From the NCBI RefSeq assembly GCF_002338065.1, contig NZ_DDHJ01000004.1, positions 940,994-1,004,993 of the forward strand: 64,000 nt of DNA, given 5' to 3'. This document shows, piece by piece, positions 51,864 to 60,932 of the stretch (positions within the stretch are counted from its first letter, which is position 1; each line of letters starts with the position of its first letter). The DNA is from Pseudomonas sp. UBA1879 (GTDB lineage: Bacteria; Pseudomonadota; Gammaproteobacteria; Pseudomonadales; Pseudomonadaceae). The position numbers were made by a program, and so were the translations under genes. Below the pieces are notes generated by a model. That model was given only the letters and a program-made list of their open reading frames with translations. It searched no databases and was not told the DNA's origin.

Positions 51864-53171
51864 TTATTGGGCGGCACCGGCATAAGGCACGTCCTTGTGA
51901 CCATAACGGCGCACGCGGATGTTGGCCTGCTCGCCGTGCCCGGCGAAGCCTTCCAGCGCACAGAGGCGCGAGCAGTATTCGCCGACCATTGACGATGCTT
52001 CGTCGGTAAGGACCTTCTGGTAGGTGCAGGTCTTGATGAACTTGCCGACCCACAGACCGCCGGTGTAACGCGCGGCTTTTTTGGTCGGCAGGGTGTGGTT
52101 GGTGCCGATGACCTTGTCACCGAAGGAGACGTTGGTGCGGGGGCCGAGAAACAGCGCGCCGAAGTTGCGCATGTTCTTTAGGAAATAATCCGGGTCCTTG
52201 GTCATCACTTGCACGTGTTCGAAAGCGAGGTCGTTGGCGATGGCCAGCATCTCGGCTTCGTCTTCGGCGACGATGACTTCACCGAAGCTTTCCCACGCGC
52301 GGCGCGCGATTTCAGCGGTCGGCAGGATCTTGAGCAACCGCTCGACTTCGGCCATCGTTTCGCGGGCGAGTTTTTCCGAGGTCGTCAGCAGAATGGCGGG
52401 GGAGTCCGGACCGTGTTCGGCCTGACCCAACAAGTCGGTGGCACACAGCTCACCGTCGACGGTTTCATCAGCGATCACCAGGGTTTCGGTCGGGCCGGCG
52501 AACAGGTCGATGCCCACGCGGCCGAACAACTGACGTTTGGCTTCGGCGACGAACGCATTGCCTGGACCGACCAGCATGTCCACCTGCGCAATGGATTTGG
52601 TGCCCAAGGCCATGGCGCCGATCGCCTGAATGCCGCCCAGGCAGTAGATCTCGTTGGCGCCGGCCATGTGCTGCGCGGCGACGATGGCCGGTGCCGGTTT
52701 ACCGAGGAAGGGCGGGGCGCAGGTGATGATGCGCGGCACGCCGGCGACCTTGGCGGTGATCACCGACATGTGCGCCGAGGCCAGCAGTGGGTATTTGCCC
52801 CCTGGCACGTAGCAGCCTGCGGCGTTCACCGGAATGTGTTTGTGGCCAAGGATGACCCCCGGCAAGGTTTCCACCTCGACGTCGACCATCGAGTTGCGCT
52901 GGTGCTGGGCGAAATTGCGCACCTGGGTCTGGGCGAACTCGATGTCCTTGAGGTCGCGGTCGCTGAGCTGATCGAGGCAGGCCTGGATCTCAGCGTCGGT
53001 GAGGCGGTAGTCCTCGCGGTCCATCTTGTCGAAACGGATCGCCAGTTCGCGCACGGCGGCGTCGCCACGGGCTTCGATGTCAGCCAGCAGGTTTTCGACG
53101 GTGTCGCGTACCTCACGGGCTGCGGATTTGATGACGTCTGCTTCAGCGCCTTGTTTGAGCCACTTAGCCAC
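51864..53171 (-). CDS. Histidinol dehydrogenase-like enzyme, sulfopropanediol 3-dehydrogenase type
   Basis: A 435-residue zinc/NAD dehydrogenase of the HisD family. It has PLGCYVPGGKYPLLASAHMS-type sequence (GCYVPGGKYP), VGPGNAFVAEAKRQLFG, GPTETLVIADE, GTNHTLPTKKAARYTGG and a C-terminal HGEQANIRVRRYG in which the HisD region is retained. This arrangement matches HpsN, which oxidises 2,3-dihydroxypropane-1-sulfonate to sulfolactate, better than biosynthetic HisD. The gene lies apart from his genes, beside a permease and LacI regulator. GTG 53171 follows GGAGA at proper spacing; the ATG at 53270 is far upstream. Substrate by homology only. Confidence 0.8.
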   Translation of the reverse strand: MAKWLKQGAEADVIKSAAREVRDTVENLLADIEARGDAAVRELAIRFDKMDREDYRLTDAEIQACLDQLSDRDLKDIEFAQTQVRNFAQHQRNSMVDVEVETLPGVILGHKHIPVNAAGCYVPGGKYPLLASAHMSVITAKVAGVPRIITCAPPFLGKPAPAIVAAQHMAGANEIYCLGGIQAIGAMALGTKSIAQVDMLVGPGNAFVAEAKRQLFGRVGIDLFAGPTETLVIADETVDGELCATDLLGQAEHGPDSPAILLTTSEKLARETMAEVERLLKILPTAEIARRAWESFGEVIVAEDEAEMLAIANDLAFEHVQVMTKDPDYFLKNMRNFGALFLGPRTNVSFGDKVIGTNHTLPTKKAARYTGGLWVGKFIKTCTYQKVLTDEASSMVGEYCSRLCALEGFAGHGEQANIRVRRYGHKDVPYAGAAQ

Positions 53172-53203
53172 GGTGTTCTCCTGCGAGTTGTTTTTATGGA
53201 GGT

Positions 53204-53219
53204 TTGCATACGTATGCAA
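53204..53219. promoter_or_regulatory. Perfect 16-bp palindrome, probable LacI-family operator
   Basis: TTGCATACGTATGCAA, with the central CG typical of LacI/GalR operators, sits 32 bases upstream of the GTG of the HisD-like gene and ~130 bases before the divergent lacI-like gene. It would block transcription of the dehydrogenase and possibly the regulator. Confidence 0.75.
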
Positions 53220-53348
53220 TGGCGTAGATGGTAATGCAAGATTCCGATGTTGCAAACCCCCCTCGGCCAACGGCAGTGAATTTCATGGCCGGGATGTGAC
53301 ATAAGCGATTGGCAGGTATGATCATTTTTTTTCAACGGTCGAAACGAT

Positions 53349-54413
53349 ATGTCAGACAACATGGAGCGCGGACGGCGTCCGGTGACGGCCCATGACGTGG
53401 CCAGGCAGGCAGGGGTTTCTCAGTCGGCGGTGTCGCGCACGTTCACCAAGGGCGCCAGCGTGTCGCCCGATACCCGGCGCAAGGTCGAGGAAGCGGCGGC
53501 GCTGCTGGGCTATCGCCCTAATCTGGTGGCGCGCTCGTTGATCACCCGGCGTTCCAACCTGATCGGCGTCGCGATTCCAGGCATGGCCAACCCCTTCTAT
53601 GCCCGCGTGCTCGAATCGCTGTCAGCGGCGTTCGAAGGGTTGGGCTATCGCATTCTGTTGTTTTCGATGGCGAACAACGAAGATTCAGACCCCGTGCTGG
53701 AAGAAATCCTGCGCTATCAGGTCGACGGTCTGGTGCTGGTGTCGGCGAGTCTGTCATCGCATTTCGCCGAGGCGTGCCGCACCATCGGCCTTCCCGTGGT
53801 GTTGTTCAACCGCACCAACGGCAGTACCTCGGTGTCCAGCGTGACCAGCGACAACCTCACCGGAAGCCGCACCATCGCCCAATTTCTGCTGGCGGGCGGA
53901 CATGAGCGGCTGGCGTTCATCGCGGGCAAGGAAAGCTCCTCGACCAACCGCGACCGCGAGGCGGGTTTCAACGGTTACCTGCAATCACAAGGCCTGCCGG
54001 CGCCGTTGCGCGAAGCCGGCGAGTACGACTTCGGTAGCGCCCTGGCGGCAACCCGCCGATTGCTCAGCCTCGATGCCCCCCCGGACGCGATCTTCTGCGC
54101 CAACGACCTGATGGCCCTGGCGGCAATCAACGCCTGTCATGAGCGAGGAGGAAAGCCGGGGCGCGACCTGTCCATCGTCGGCTTCGATGACCTGCCCCAA
54201 GGGCAGTGGCCGATTTTCGGCCTGACCACCTTCGAGCAACCCATGGCCGAAATGATCGGCCGCGCCGTGAACATCATCTGCGCGCAGCTGGCCGATCCGA
54301 ACACCTCGGCGATTCAGGAGATTCTGCCGGGGCGCATGATCGTACGCGACACGGCGCGGATTCCCGCAACGGGCGTCGTGGAAGTCGACGGCGAGCGGAT
54401 CTGGCAGCCCTGA
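53349..54413 (+). CDS. LacI-family transcriptional regulator
   Basis: A 354-residue repressor. The N-terminal helix-turn-helix is TAHDVARQAGVSQSAVSRTF (about residues 13-32) with the hinge-helix YRPNLVARSLITRRS; a periplasmic-binding-like effector domain follows (LIGVAIPGMANPFYARVL). Divergent from the HisD-like gene and likely to bind the palindrome between them. Effector is presumably the imported compound or its metabolite. Confidence 0.92.
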   Translation: MSDNMERGRRPVTAHDVARQAGVSQSAVSRTFTKGASVSPDTRRKVEEAAALLGYRPNLVARSLITRRSNLIGVAIPGMANPFYARVLESLSAAFEGLGYRILLFSMANNEDSDPVLEEILRYQVDGLVLVSASLSSHFAEACRTIGLPVVLFNRTNGSTSVSSVTSDNLTGSRTIAQFLLAGGHERLAFIAGKESSSTNRDREAGFNGYLQSQGLPAPLREAGEYDFGSALAATRRLLSLDAPPDAIFCANDLMALAAINACHERGGKPGRDLSIVGFDDLPQGQWPIFGLTTFEQPMAEMIGRAVNIICAQLADPNTSAIQEILPGRMIVRDTARIPATGVVEVDGERIWQP

Positions 54414-54443
54414 GGCGCCACGCCTCAGATTGTCCAACACCGC

Positions 54444-55352
54444 TCAGTCCGCAGTGGCGACGCGCTCAGCGGCCAGTCGACGGCCGCTCTGCAACACGAA
54501 CACGCCGCCCAGAATCGCGGCGATGGCCACGATGTCGAGCCCATGCACCGGTTCGCCCGCGACAAAAATGCCGATCAGCAATGCGATGACAGGCGGAATG
54601 TACGTGGCCGAGGCGGCGATCACCGCGCCGAGCCGTTCGACGATGAAGTAATAGAGGATGTACGCCACGCCGGTGCCAGACAGGCCCAGCCCCAGAGACA
54701 CGCCGACCATGGCTTTGGGGCTTTCGGTGATGTGGGCCATGCCGGTCCGGTCGGTCACCGCCAGCAGAATCAGCAGCGCCAGGCCAATCTGATAGGTGCA
54801 CAGCGCCACCGCTGAGATGTTCAGCCCGGTCAGAAAACGCTTGGCGTAGACGAACGAGCAACCAATGCTCAACGAGCCGAGCATCATGTACATCACGCCT
54901 TTCACCGAGATCGCCGCATCGCCAGTGGCCCAGGGGCGGGCGATCAGCAGCACGCCGACGAAACCCATCAATACCCCCAGGCTCATGCGACCGTTGAGTT
55001 TTTCTTCTCGTAGAAACAGGAAGGCGCAGCCGAAAGTGAACAGTGGAATCACCCCGCTGAGCAGTCCCGCCACGCTCGACAGCAGTAGCGTCGTGCCTTC
55101 GGCGTAGAGGTAGTAGTAAACCGCAGTTGCCAGCAGCGCCATGACCAGAAAGTGATGCAGGTGTCGCACGTGGCTCCAGCTCAAGGCCCGGGTGGCCAGG
55201 GCGTAAATGAGGATCGGCAGGAAACCGAAGAATGCGCGGACCAGCACGATCTGCGCGGGAGAAATCCACTCCAACGCCCACTTCATGAACATGAAGTTGG
55301 TGCCCCAAATCAGGCCCAGAAGGGCGAAGGCGAAGTAGGCGATGTTTTTCAT
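54444..55352 (-). CDS. EamA-family (DMT) transporter
   Basis: A 302-residue membrane protein with ten hydrophobic segments in two EamA repeats (opening FALLGLIWGTNFMFMKWALEW). Drug/metabolite transporters of this group export amino acids or small metabolites. The start 55352 begins at the first membrane segment. It is divergent from a LysR gene, which probably regulates it. Confidence 0.87.
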   Translation of the reverse strand: MKNIAYFAFALLGLIWGTNFMFMKWALEWISPAQIVLVRAFFGFLPILIYALATRALSWSHVRHLHHFLVMALLATAVYYYLYAEGTTLLLSSVAGLLSGVIPLFTFGCAFLFLREEKLNGRMSLGVLMGFVGVLLIARPWATGDAAISVKGVMYMMLGSLSIGCSFVYAKRFLTGLNISAVALCTYQIGLALLILLAVTDRTGMAHITESPKAMVGVSLGLGLSGTGVAYILYYFIVERLGAVIAASATYIPPVIALLIGIFVAGEPVHGLDIVAIAAILGGVFVLQSGRRLAAERVATAD

Positions 55353-55454
55353 GAAGAGCGGTCTGCCACGTGATCGATGAGGCCGCGATTGTGCGCGGTG
55401 GCGGGATCCGTTACAAATCATCATCTTTGTTGGATGAAAGAGAAAATCTACGCC

Positions 55455-56348
55455 ATGAAACCTTCGCCACCGCTCAAGACGTTGCTGTATTTCGATGCCG
55501 CCATGCGATTGAACAGTTTTTCTCTAGCTGCCGACGAATTGAATGTCACCCCCGGTGCGGTCGGCCAGCAGATCCGCAATCTCGAACAATGGCTCGGCGT
55601 ATCGCTGTTCACCCGGCAGATTCGTCAGGTGCAACCGACACCGGACGGTCAGGCGTATTGGGCGCGCATCCAGCCCGCGCTGGCGCAGATCATCGACGCC
55701 AGCCACGGGTTGCGTGATCGCCTCAACAACCATGTGTGGCTGAGCATGCCGCCGAGCCTGGCCGCCAAATGGTTCGCCCGGCGCATGGCCGGTTTTCTTG
55801 AACATCATCCCGAGGTTTCGTTGCACCTGAGTTCGTCGGTCACGCTGACCGATTTCAGCAGTGAGCGTGTCGACCTTGCGATCCGTCATTTCGACGGGCA
55901 CGCCCCGGAGCTGGAGGTCGAGCTGCTGCATCGGGACGACGCGAGGGTGTATTGCAGCCCGGCCTACATTGCGCAGTTCGGCCTGCGGGCGCCGGACGAT
56001 TTACGAAAGACGACGTTGCTGCACAACACGTTGCACCCGCATTGGTCGGAATGGTTACGCCGCTTTGCGGGGATCGGCGATGAAGAGGGCAGGGCCATTT
56101 CCGGCATTCACTTCGATCAGTCATTGATGGCCATCGAAGCGGCGCGGCGGAATCAGGGGGTGGTCATCACCAGCGAATGGTTGACCCAGGAGGAAGTGGC
56201 GAGCGGGGTGTTGGTGGAACCCTTCGCACAGCGCTTGCCGCTGCCGAAGGGGTATTACCTGGTGCAGCCCAGACACTCGATCCTGCGCCCGACAGTGCAG
56301 GCGCTGAAGGCGTGGTTGATCGAGTTGGCCAATGAAGCAGCCGATTGA
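55455..56348 (+). CDS. LysR-family transcriptional regulator (GcvA-like)
   Basis: A 297-residue regulator. The helix-turn-helix is FDAAMRLNSFSLAADELNVTPGAVGQQI (about 14-41), followed by an effector domain with SERVDLAIRHFDG. It resembles the GcvA/AmpR branch of LysR. The start is ATG 55455; ATG 55434 is possible. Divergent from the EamA gene. Confidence 0.88.
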   Translation: MKPSPPLKTLLYFDAAMRLNSFSLAADELNVTPGAVGQQIRNLEQWLGVSLFTRQIRQVQPTPDGQAYWARIQPALAQIIDASHGLRDRLNNHVWLSMPPSLAAKWFARRMAGFLEHHPEVSLHLSSSVTLTDFSSERVDLAIRHFDGHAPELEVELLHRDDARVYCSPAYIAQFGLRAPDDLRKTTLLHNTLHPHWSEWLRRFAGIGDEEGRAISGIHFDQSLMAIEAARRNQGVVITSEWLTQEEVASGVLVEPFAQRLPLPKGYYLVQPRHSILRPTVQALKAWLIELANEAAD

Positions 56349-56367
56349 ATGCTGCACGCGTCCCCTT

Positions 56368-56454
56368 GTGGGAGCCGGCTTGCTGGCGAAGGCAGGGTGT
56401 CAGTCAGCGTTGCAGTGACTGACCTAATGCATTCGCCAGCAAGCCGGCTCCCAC
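56368..56454. repeat. REPIN, GTGGGAGCCGGCTTGCTGG family
   Basis: Arms GTGGGAGCCGGCTTGCTGGCGAA and TTCGCCAGCAAGCCGGCTCCCAC; located between convergent lysR-like and atoE genes. Confidence 0.95.
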
Positions 56455-56471
56455 AGGAACCGCGACAGTCG

Positions 56472-57890
56472 TTAAGGCATCAACGGCGGAATGTACGCCA
56501 GCGTCGTGCCCAGTGCCCACAGCAGGAACAGCACCAGCGGCGTGTGAACAAGCAGCTGGACGAACGAGAAGCCGATCAGGTCGCGCGCTTTCAGGCCCAA
56601 CACGCCCAGCAGCGGCAGCATGTAGAACGGGTTGATCAGGTTCGGCAGCGCCTCGGCGGCGTTGTAGATCTGCACCGCCCAGCCCAGGTGATATTTCAGG
56701 TCGTTGGCCACTTGCATCACGTACGGCGCTTCGATGATCCACTTGCCGCCACCGGACGGAATGAAGAAACCGAGGATCGCCGAGTACACGCCCATCAGCA
56801 GCGCGTAAGTGTCGTGGGAGGCAATGCTGGTGAAGAACGTCGAGATGTGGTGCGCGACGGTCTGCGCGTCACCGCCCTTGACCGTGGTCAGCAGCGCGGC
56901 AATCGAACCGTAGAGCGGGAATTGAATCAGCACGCCGGTGGTGGTCGGCACGGCGCGGGCCACGGCGTCCAGGAAACTGCGCGGACGCCAGTGCAGCAGG
57001 GCGCCGACCATGATGAACAGGAAGTTGTAGGTGTTCAGGCCGGAAATCGCCGTGATCGCAGGCTTGGTGCTGAATTCGTTGTACAACCAGCCGGACGCCA
57101 GCACCACCATCAGGATGATCAGCAGTGGGCTGTATTCCAGCCACTCGCCCGGACGGGTGCGCGGCGGCAGCGGTGGCAGGCTGAAGGCCGGGTCGACGCC
57201 ACATTCCTTGGCGTCACGGGCGTTGGCCGGGCCAGGCGCCGTGGCGTAGGCCACGATGATCGAAATCACCACCAATGCCAGCAACATGACGCCCGACTGC
57301 CACAGGAAGATGGTCTGGGTGAAGGGGATCATCCCGGTAATCGCCAGAATCGACGGCGGCAGGCTCGCCGGGTTGGCTTGCAGCTGCGCGGCAGAGGACG
57401 ACAGGCCCAACGCCCACACAGCGCCGAGTCCCAGATACGCGGCGGCACCGGCGGCGCGGTAGTCCATTTTCAGGTCGGTACGACGGGCCAGTGCACGCAC
57501 CAGCAGGCCGCCGAACACCAGTGACAGGCCCCAGTTCAGCAGCGAGGCGACCATGGAAATCAGCGCGACCCAGGCCACGGCCGAACGACCGTTTTTCGGG
57601 ATACGGGCCAGACGATCGATCAGCTTGACGGCTGGCGGCGAGCTGGCGACGACGTAACCGCCGATGACCACGAAGGCCATTTGCATGGTGAAGGGGATCA
57701 GGCTCCAGAAGCCGTCGCCGAACGCTTTTGCGGTGTCAGCGGGTTTGGCGCCGATGGCCAGCGTGGCCAGGGTGACGATGACCACGGCGAGGGCGGCGAA
57801 CACCCAGGAGTCGGGGAACCAGCGTTCGGCCCACTTGGCGCAACGCAGGGCAAATCGGGCGGAGCGGCTTTCTTCAATGTCGGCGGCCAC
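56472..57890 (-). CDS. atoE: Short-chain fatty acid transporter
   Basis: A 472-residue permease with about 12 membrane helices of the AtoE family. FSLIPFTMQMAFVVIGGYVVASSPP-like sequence (WSLIPFTMQMAFVVIGGYV), ALGLSSSAAQLQANPAS and FFIPSGGGKWIIEAPYV are conserved. It imports acetoacetate or other short-chain acids for the CoA-transferase encoded upstream. Last gene in the sco-ato direction, 326 bases after scoB. Confidence 0.92.
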   Translation of the reverse strand: MAADIEESRSARFALRCAKWAERWFPDSWVFAALAVVIVTLATLAIGAKPADTAKAFGDGFWSLIPFTMQMAFVVIGGYVVASSPPAVKLIDRLARIPKNGRSAVAWVALISMVASLLNWGLSLVFGGLLVRALARRTDLKMDYRAAGAAAYLGLGAVWALGLSSSAAQLQANPASLPPSILAITGMIPFTQTIFLWQSGVMLLALVVISIIVAYATAPGPANARDAKECGVDPAFSLPPLPPRTRPGEWLEYSPLLIILMVVLASGWLYNEFSTKPAITAISGLNTYNFLFIMVGALLHWRPRSFLDAVARAVPTTTGVLIQFPLYGSIAALLTTVKGGDAQTVAHHISTFFTSIASHDTYALLMGVYSAILGFFIPSGGGKWIIEAPYVMQVANDLKYHLGWAVQIYNAAEALPNLINPFYMLPLLGVLGLKARDLIGFSFVQLLVHTPLVLFLLWALGTTLAYIPPLMP

Positions 57891-57987
57891 GTGTGTTACC
57901 TCTTGGAGTTGTTATGAAAGGCTATTGAAATAGCTGTTTTTAGTGTTGGCAGTGTTGCGAAAAATCGGGAGCTCTAGATACAGCAAA

Positions 57988-58009
57988 GCCCCTTCGTTGC
58001 GGAAGGGGC
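57988..58009 (-). terminator. Hairpin GCCCCTTC / GAAGGGGC between scoB and atoE
   Basis: An 8-base perfect stem with a 6-base loop; on the minus strand it is followed by TTTG, a weak T-run. It may terminate or attenuate sco transcription before atoE. Confidence 0.55.
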
Positions 58010-58074
58010 AGAGTGGCATAACGATATGACGCGGATGTATCAACGGGATCGCGCCCTGCTTCTGGCCGAAGGCC

Positions 58075-58160
58075 GTGGGAGCCGGCTTGCTGGCGAAGGC
58101 GACAGCTCAGACGATTTGATGTGCCTGAACTGACGCCTTCGCCAGCAAGCCGGCTCCCAC
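58075..58160. repeat. REPIN, GTGGGAGCCGGCTTGCTGG family
   Basis: Arms GTGGGAGCCGGCTTGCTGGCG and CGCCAGCAAGCCGGCTCCCAC in the 326-base scoB-atoE gap. Confidence 0.95.
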
Positions 58161-58216
58161 GAGGATACGTGCCCTCTTGAGAGACGTGAGCAACCCGCAG
58201 GTATCGCCCGATCGCC

Positions 58217-58873
58217 TCAGAACGTCATCTCCTTCACATCATCCGGCACGATCAACTTGCCGGCGGTCTTGGCGACGATCTCTTCAACGCTTACGCCCGG
58301 GGCGGTTTCGCGCAGGATGAAGGCGCCGTTTTCAATCTCCAGATAGGCCAGATCTGTCAGGACTTTCTTGATGCAACCCGCACCCGTCAGCGGCAGGCTG
58401 CAACGGGACAGCAGCTTGGACTCGCCGTCCTTGGAGGCGTGGGTCATGGTCACGATGATGTTGTCGGCGCCGGCTACCAGGTCCATCGCGCCGCCCATGC
58501 CTTTCACCAGCTTGCCGGGAATCATCCACGACGCAATGTTGCCTTCGACGTCGACTTCGAACGCGCCGAGCACGGTCAGGTCCACGTGGCCGCCACGGAT
58601 CATGGCAAAGGATTCGGCAGAGTTGAAAATCGACGCACCCAGGCGGGCGGTTACCGTCTGTTTACCGGCATTGATCATGTCGGCGTCGATGGTTTCCTCG
58701 GTCGGAAAGGCGCCCATGCCCAGCAAGCCGTTTTCCGATTGCAGCATCACGTCGATGCCGTCAGGGACGTAGTTGGCGACCAGGGTCGGGATGCCGATGC
58801 CCAGGTTCACGTAAAAGCCGTCTTGCAGTTCGCGCGCAACGCGCTGTGCCATTTGTTCGCGGGAGAGTGCCAT
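58217..58873 (-). CDS. scoB: 3-oxoacid CoA-transferase subunit B
   Basis: A 218-residue beta subunit of a succinyl-CoA:3-ketoacid (acetoacetate) CoA-transferase. The active-site glutamate motif SENGLLGMG is near residue 47, with INAGKQTVT and GGHVDLTVLGAFEVD downstream; both are typical. It is 81 bases after the scoA stop. Confidence 0.94.
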   Translation of the reverse strand: MALSREQMAQRVARELQDGFYVNLGIGIPTLVANYVPDGIDVMLQSENGLLGMGAFPTEETIDADMINAGKQTVTARLGASIFNSAESFAMIRGGHVDLTVLGAFEVDVEGNIASWMIPGKLVKGMGGAMDLVAGADNIIVTMTHASKDGESKLLSRCSLPLTGAGCIKKVLTDLAYLEIENGAFILRETAPGVSVEEIVAKTAGKLIVPDDVKEMTF

Positions 58874-58954
58874 GATCGTGGGTCTCTTTTATTGTGTCCG
58901 GCCTGCGAAAGCCGACGTTTCCAAAGGAAAAAGCGTTCGAGTGCGAAGCGGGGA

Positions 58955-59656
58955 TCAGGCTTTTCTGATCGTGCGCTGTTCGATGCGTTTCTCGAAGGTG
59001 CCCAGGATCACGCGGTCCACATAAATGCCCGGCGTGTGGATTTCGGTGGGCAACAGCACGCCCGGCTCGACGATTTCCTCGACCTCGACCACGGTGATTT
59101 TGCCGGCGGTGGCGGCGATCGGGTTGAAGTTCTGCGCGGTGTGACGGTAGACCACGTTGCCGAAGTGGTCGGCCTTCCAGCCTTTGACGATGGCGAAGTC
59201 GCCGGTGATGGCTTCTTCGAGGATCACGTTGCGGCCGTTGAACTGACGGGTTTCCTTGCCCTCGGCGACGGGGGTGCCGTAACCGGTGGCGGTGTAGAAG
59301 GCGGGGATGCCCGCTCCGCCTGCGCGCATTTTTTCAGCAAGGGTGCCTTGGGGCGTGAGTTCGACTTCCAACTGGCCGTTGAGCAGCTGCTCCTCGAACA
59401 GTTTGTTCTCGCCCACGTAGGACGCGATCATTTTGCGGATCTGCCGGTCTTCCAGCAGGACGCCGAGACCGAAGCCGTCGACGCCGCAGTTGTTCGACAC
59501 GACGGTCAGGCCTTTAACGCCCATGCGTTTGATCTGGGCGATGAGGTTTTCCGGGATACCACACAGGCCGAAACCGCCCGCCAGTACCGTCATGTCGTCG
59601 GTCAGGCCAGCGAGGGCCTCTTCGTAAGTCGCCACTCGTTTATCGAGTCCAGCCAT
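58955..59656 (-). CDS. scoA: 3-oxoacid CoA-transferase subunit A
   Basis: A 233-residue alpha subunit. GGFGLCGIPENLI near residue 27, SNNCGVDGFGLG and the ending ERTIRKA-like QRTIRKA are characteristic. Start 59656 follows AGGCGGG at modest spacing; the longer frame to 59896 runs through the intergenic and lysR region. With scoB and atoE it forms an acetoacetate-use cassette under a divergent LysR gene. Confidence 0.94.
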   Translation of the reverse strand: MAGLDKRVATYEEALAGLTDDMTVLAGGFGLCGIPENLIAQIKRMGVKGLTVVSNNCGVDGFGLGVLLEDRQIRKMIASYVGENKLFEEQLLNGQLEVELTPQGTLAEKMRAGGAGIPAFYTATGYGTPVAEGKETRQFNGRNVILEEAITGDFAIVKGWKADHFGNVVYRHTAQNFNPIAATAGKITVVEVEEIVEPGVLLPTEIHTPGIYVDRVILGTFEKRIEQRTIRKA

Positions 59657-59786
59657 GGTGATATCCCGCCTGTTTTGTAGTTGTGTCTGACAATCATGCC
59701 GCCAGAGAGGGTCGGATGCATCTTCTCTCGCGCGCACTGATTTGTTAATTTTGTTTTTTTCATGAATTGATAAGTCATACAAATAT

Positions 59787-60680
59787 ATGAATGTGAAGCA
59801 GCTACGTGCTTTTCTCGCCGTTGCGCAGTGCCTGAGCTTCGCCCAGGCGGGGGAGCGTTTGCACCTGTCGCAGCCGGCGCTGAGCCTCACTATCAAGGCG
59901 CTTGAGGAAGACTTGGGCGGTCAATTGCTCACCCGCACCACGCGCAATGTGAGCCTGACCCCCGAGGGCGAGGCGTTACTGCCGCTGGCCCGCCAGCTAC
60001 TGGCAGACTGGGACAACGCCGAAGAGCTGCTGCGTCAGCGTTTCACCCTGCAAATGGGCAAGGTGTCGATTGCGGCGATGCCGTCGTTCGCAGGGAATTC
60101 GCTGCCGATCGCGCTCAAGGTGTTTCGTGAGCGCTATCCGCGGGTCAACGTGGCCGTGCATGACGTGATCAACGAACAAGTGCTGGAGATGGTCGACCAT
60201 CGTCGCGTCGAGCTTGGCATTGGCTTTGAACCCGAATCGGCCAACAACTTGACCTTCACGCCGTTTTATACGGACCGATTCGTCGCCGTGGTGCCGATGG
60301 ATTCGCCGCTCGCCGAACGAGGGGAGGTGAGCTGGGATGAACTGCTGCACCACGATTTCATCACCCTGCAACGACCGTCGGCGGTGCGGTTGCTCCTTGA
60401 ACAGGATCTGCAAACCCAGCACGGCAAACTTGCGGTGGCGTTCGAGAGCCATCAGCTCTCCACGGTCGGACGCATGGTTGCCAACGGGTTGGGGGTCAGC
60501 GCCGTGCCGTCGTTGTGCATTCGGCAGATGCAGGAATTGGGCGCCCGCTGTATCGCCCTGGAAGGCCCGCGCATTGAGCGGCGGATCGGGTTGATGACGT
60601 TGGCCGATCACAAATTGTCGGCTGCGGCGCAGGCGTTAAGGGATGTGTTGATCGAGTGCGCCCAAACCCCACCACTGTAG
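59787..60680 (+). CDS. LysR-family transcriptional regulator
   Basis: A 297-residue regulator with helix-turn-helix LRAFLAVAQCLSFAQAGERLHLSQPALSLTI-type region (residues ~6-36) and effector domain. Divergent from scoA, 130 bases away, and so the likely regulator of acetoacetate use. Followed by a REPIN. Confidence 0.9.
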   Translation: MNVKQLRAFLAVAQCLSFAQAGERLHLSQPALSLTIKALEEDLGGQLLTRTTRNVSLTPEGEALLPLARQLLADWDNAEELLRQRFTLQMGKVSIAAMPSFAGNSLPIALKVFRERYPRVNVAVHDVINEQVLEMVDHRRVELGIGFEPESANNLTFTPFYTDRFVAVVPMDSPLAERGEVSWDELLHHDFITLQRPSAVRLLLEQDLQTQHGKLAVAFESHQLSTVGRMVANGLGVSAVPSLCIRQMQELGARCIALEGPRIERRIGLMTLADHKLSAAAQALRDVLIECAQTPPL

Positions 60681-60764
60681 GAGTGAGCTTGCTGACGATT
60701 GCGATGTGGCAGGTATTGCATAGGGGGCAGGCATATCAGCCTCGCGAGCAAGCTCACCCTCTAC
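60677..60764. repeat. REPIN, GTAGGAGTGAGCTTGCT family
   Basis: Arms GTAGGAGTGAGCTTGCTGACGATTGCG and CTCGCGAGCAAGCTCACCCTCTAC with mismatches. It starts within the last codon of the lysR gene. Confidence 0.88.
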
Positions 60765-60875
60765 AGTGATCAGCGCAATTCATTTAGATGAATGGATGAA
60801 TGGCAGGGCTTTTCGGCCACTTTCTAAGAAAAAATCACTGCGACGACTTGCCGCATCCGGTATCGTTTGGCCATC

Positions 60876-60892
60876 TGAAACAAAGTGTTTCA
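60876..60892. promoter_or_regulatory. Inverted repeat TGAAAC-N5-GTTTCA
   Basis: Six-base perfect arms around AAAGT, 41 bases before the TTG start of the gluconate-type permease. It resembles TGAAAC...GTTTCA operators of LacI-type sugar-acid repressors. It also overlaps the alternative GTG 60885, so that start is less likely. Confidence 0.55.
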
Positions 60893-60932
60893 GAAAACCT
60901 TGAATAAGAATCGAACGATTAAGGGGTCACTC

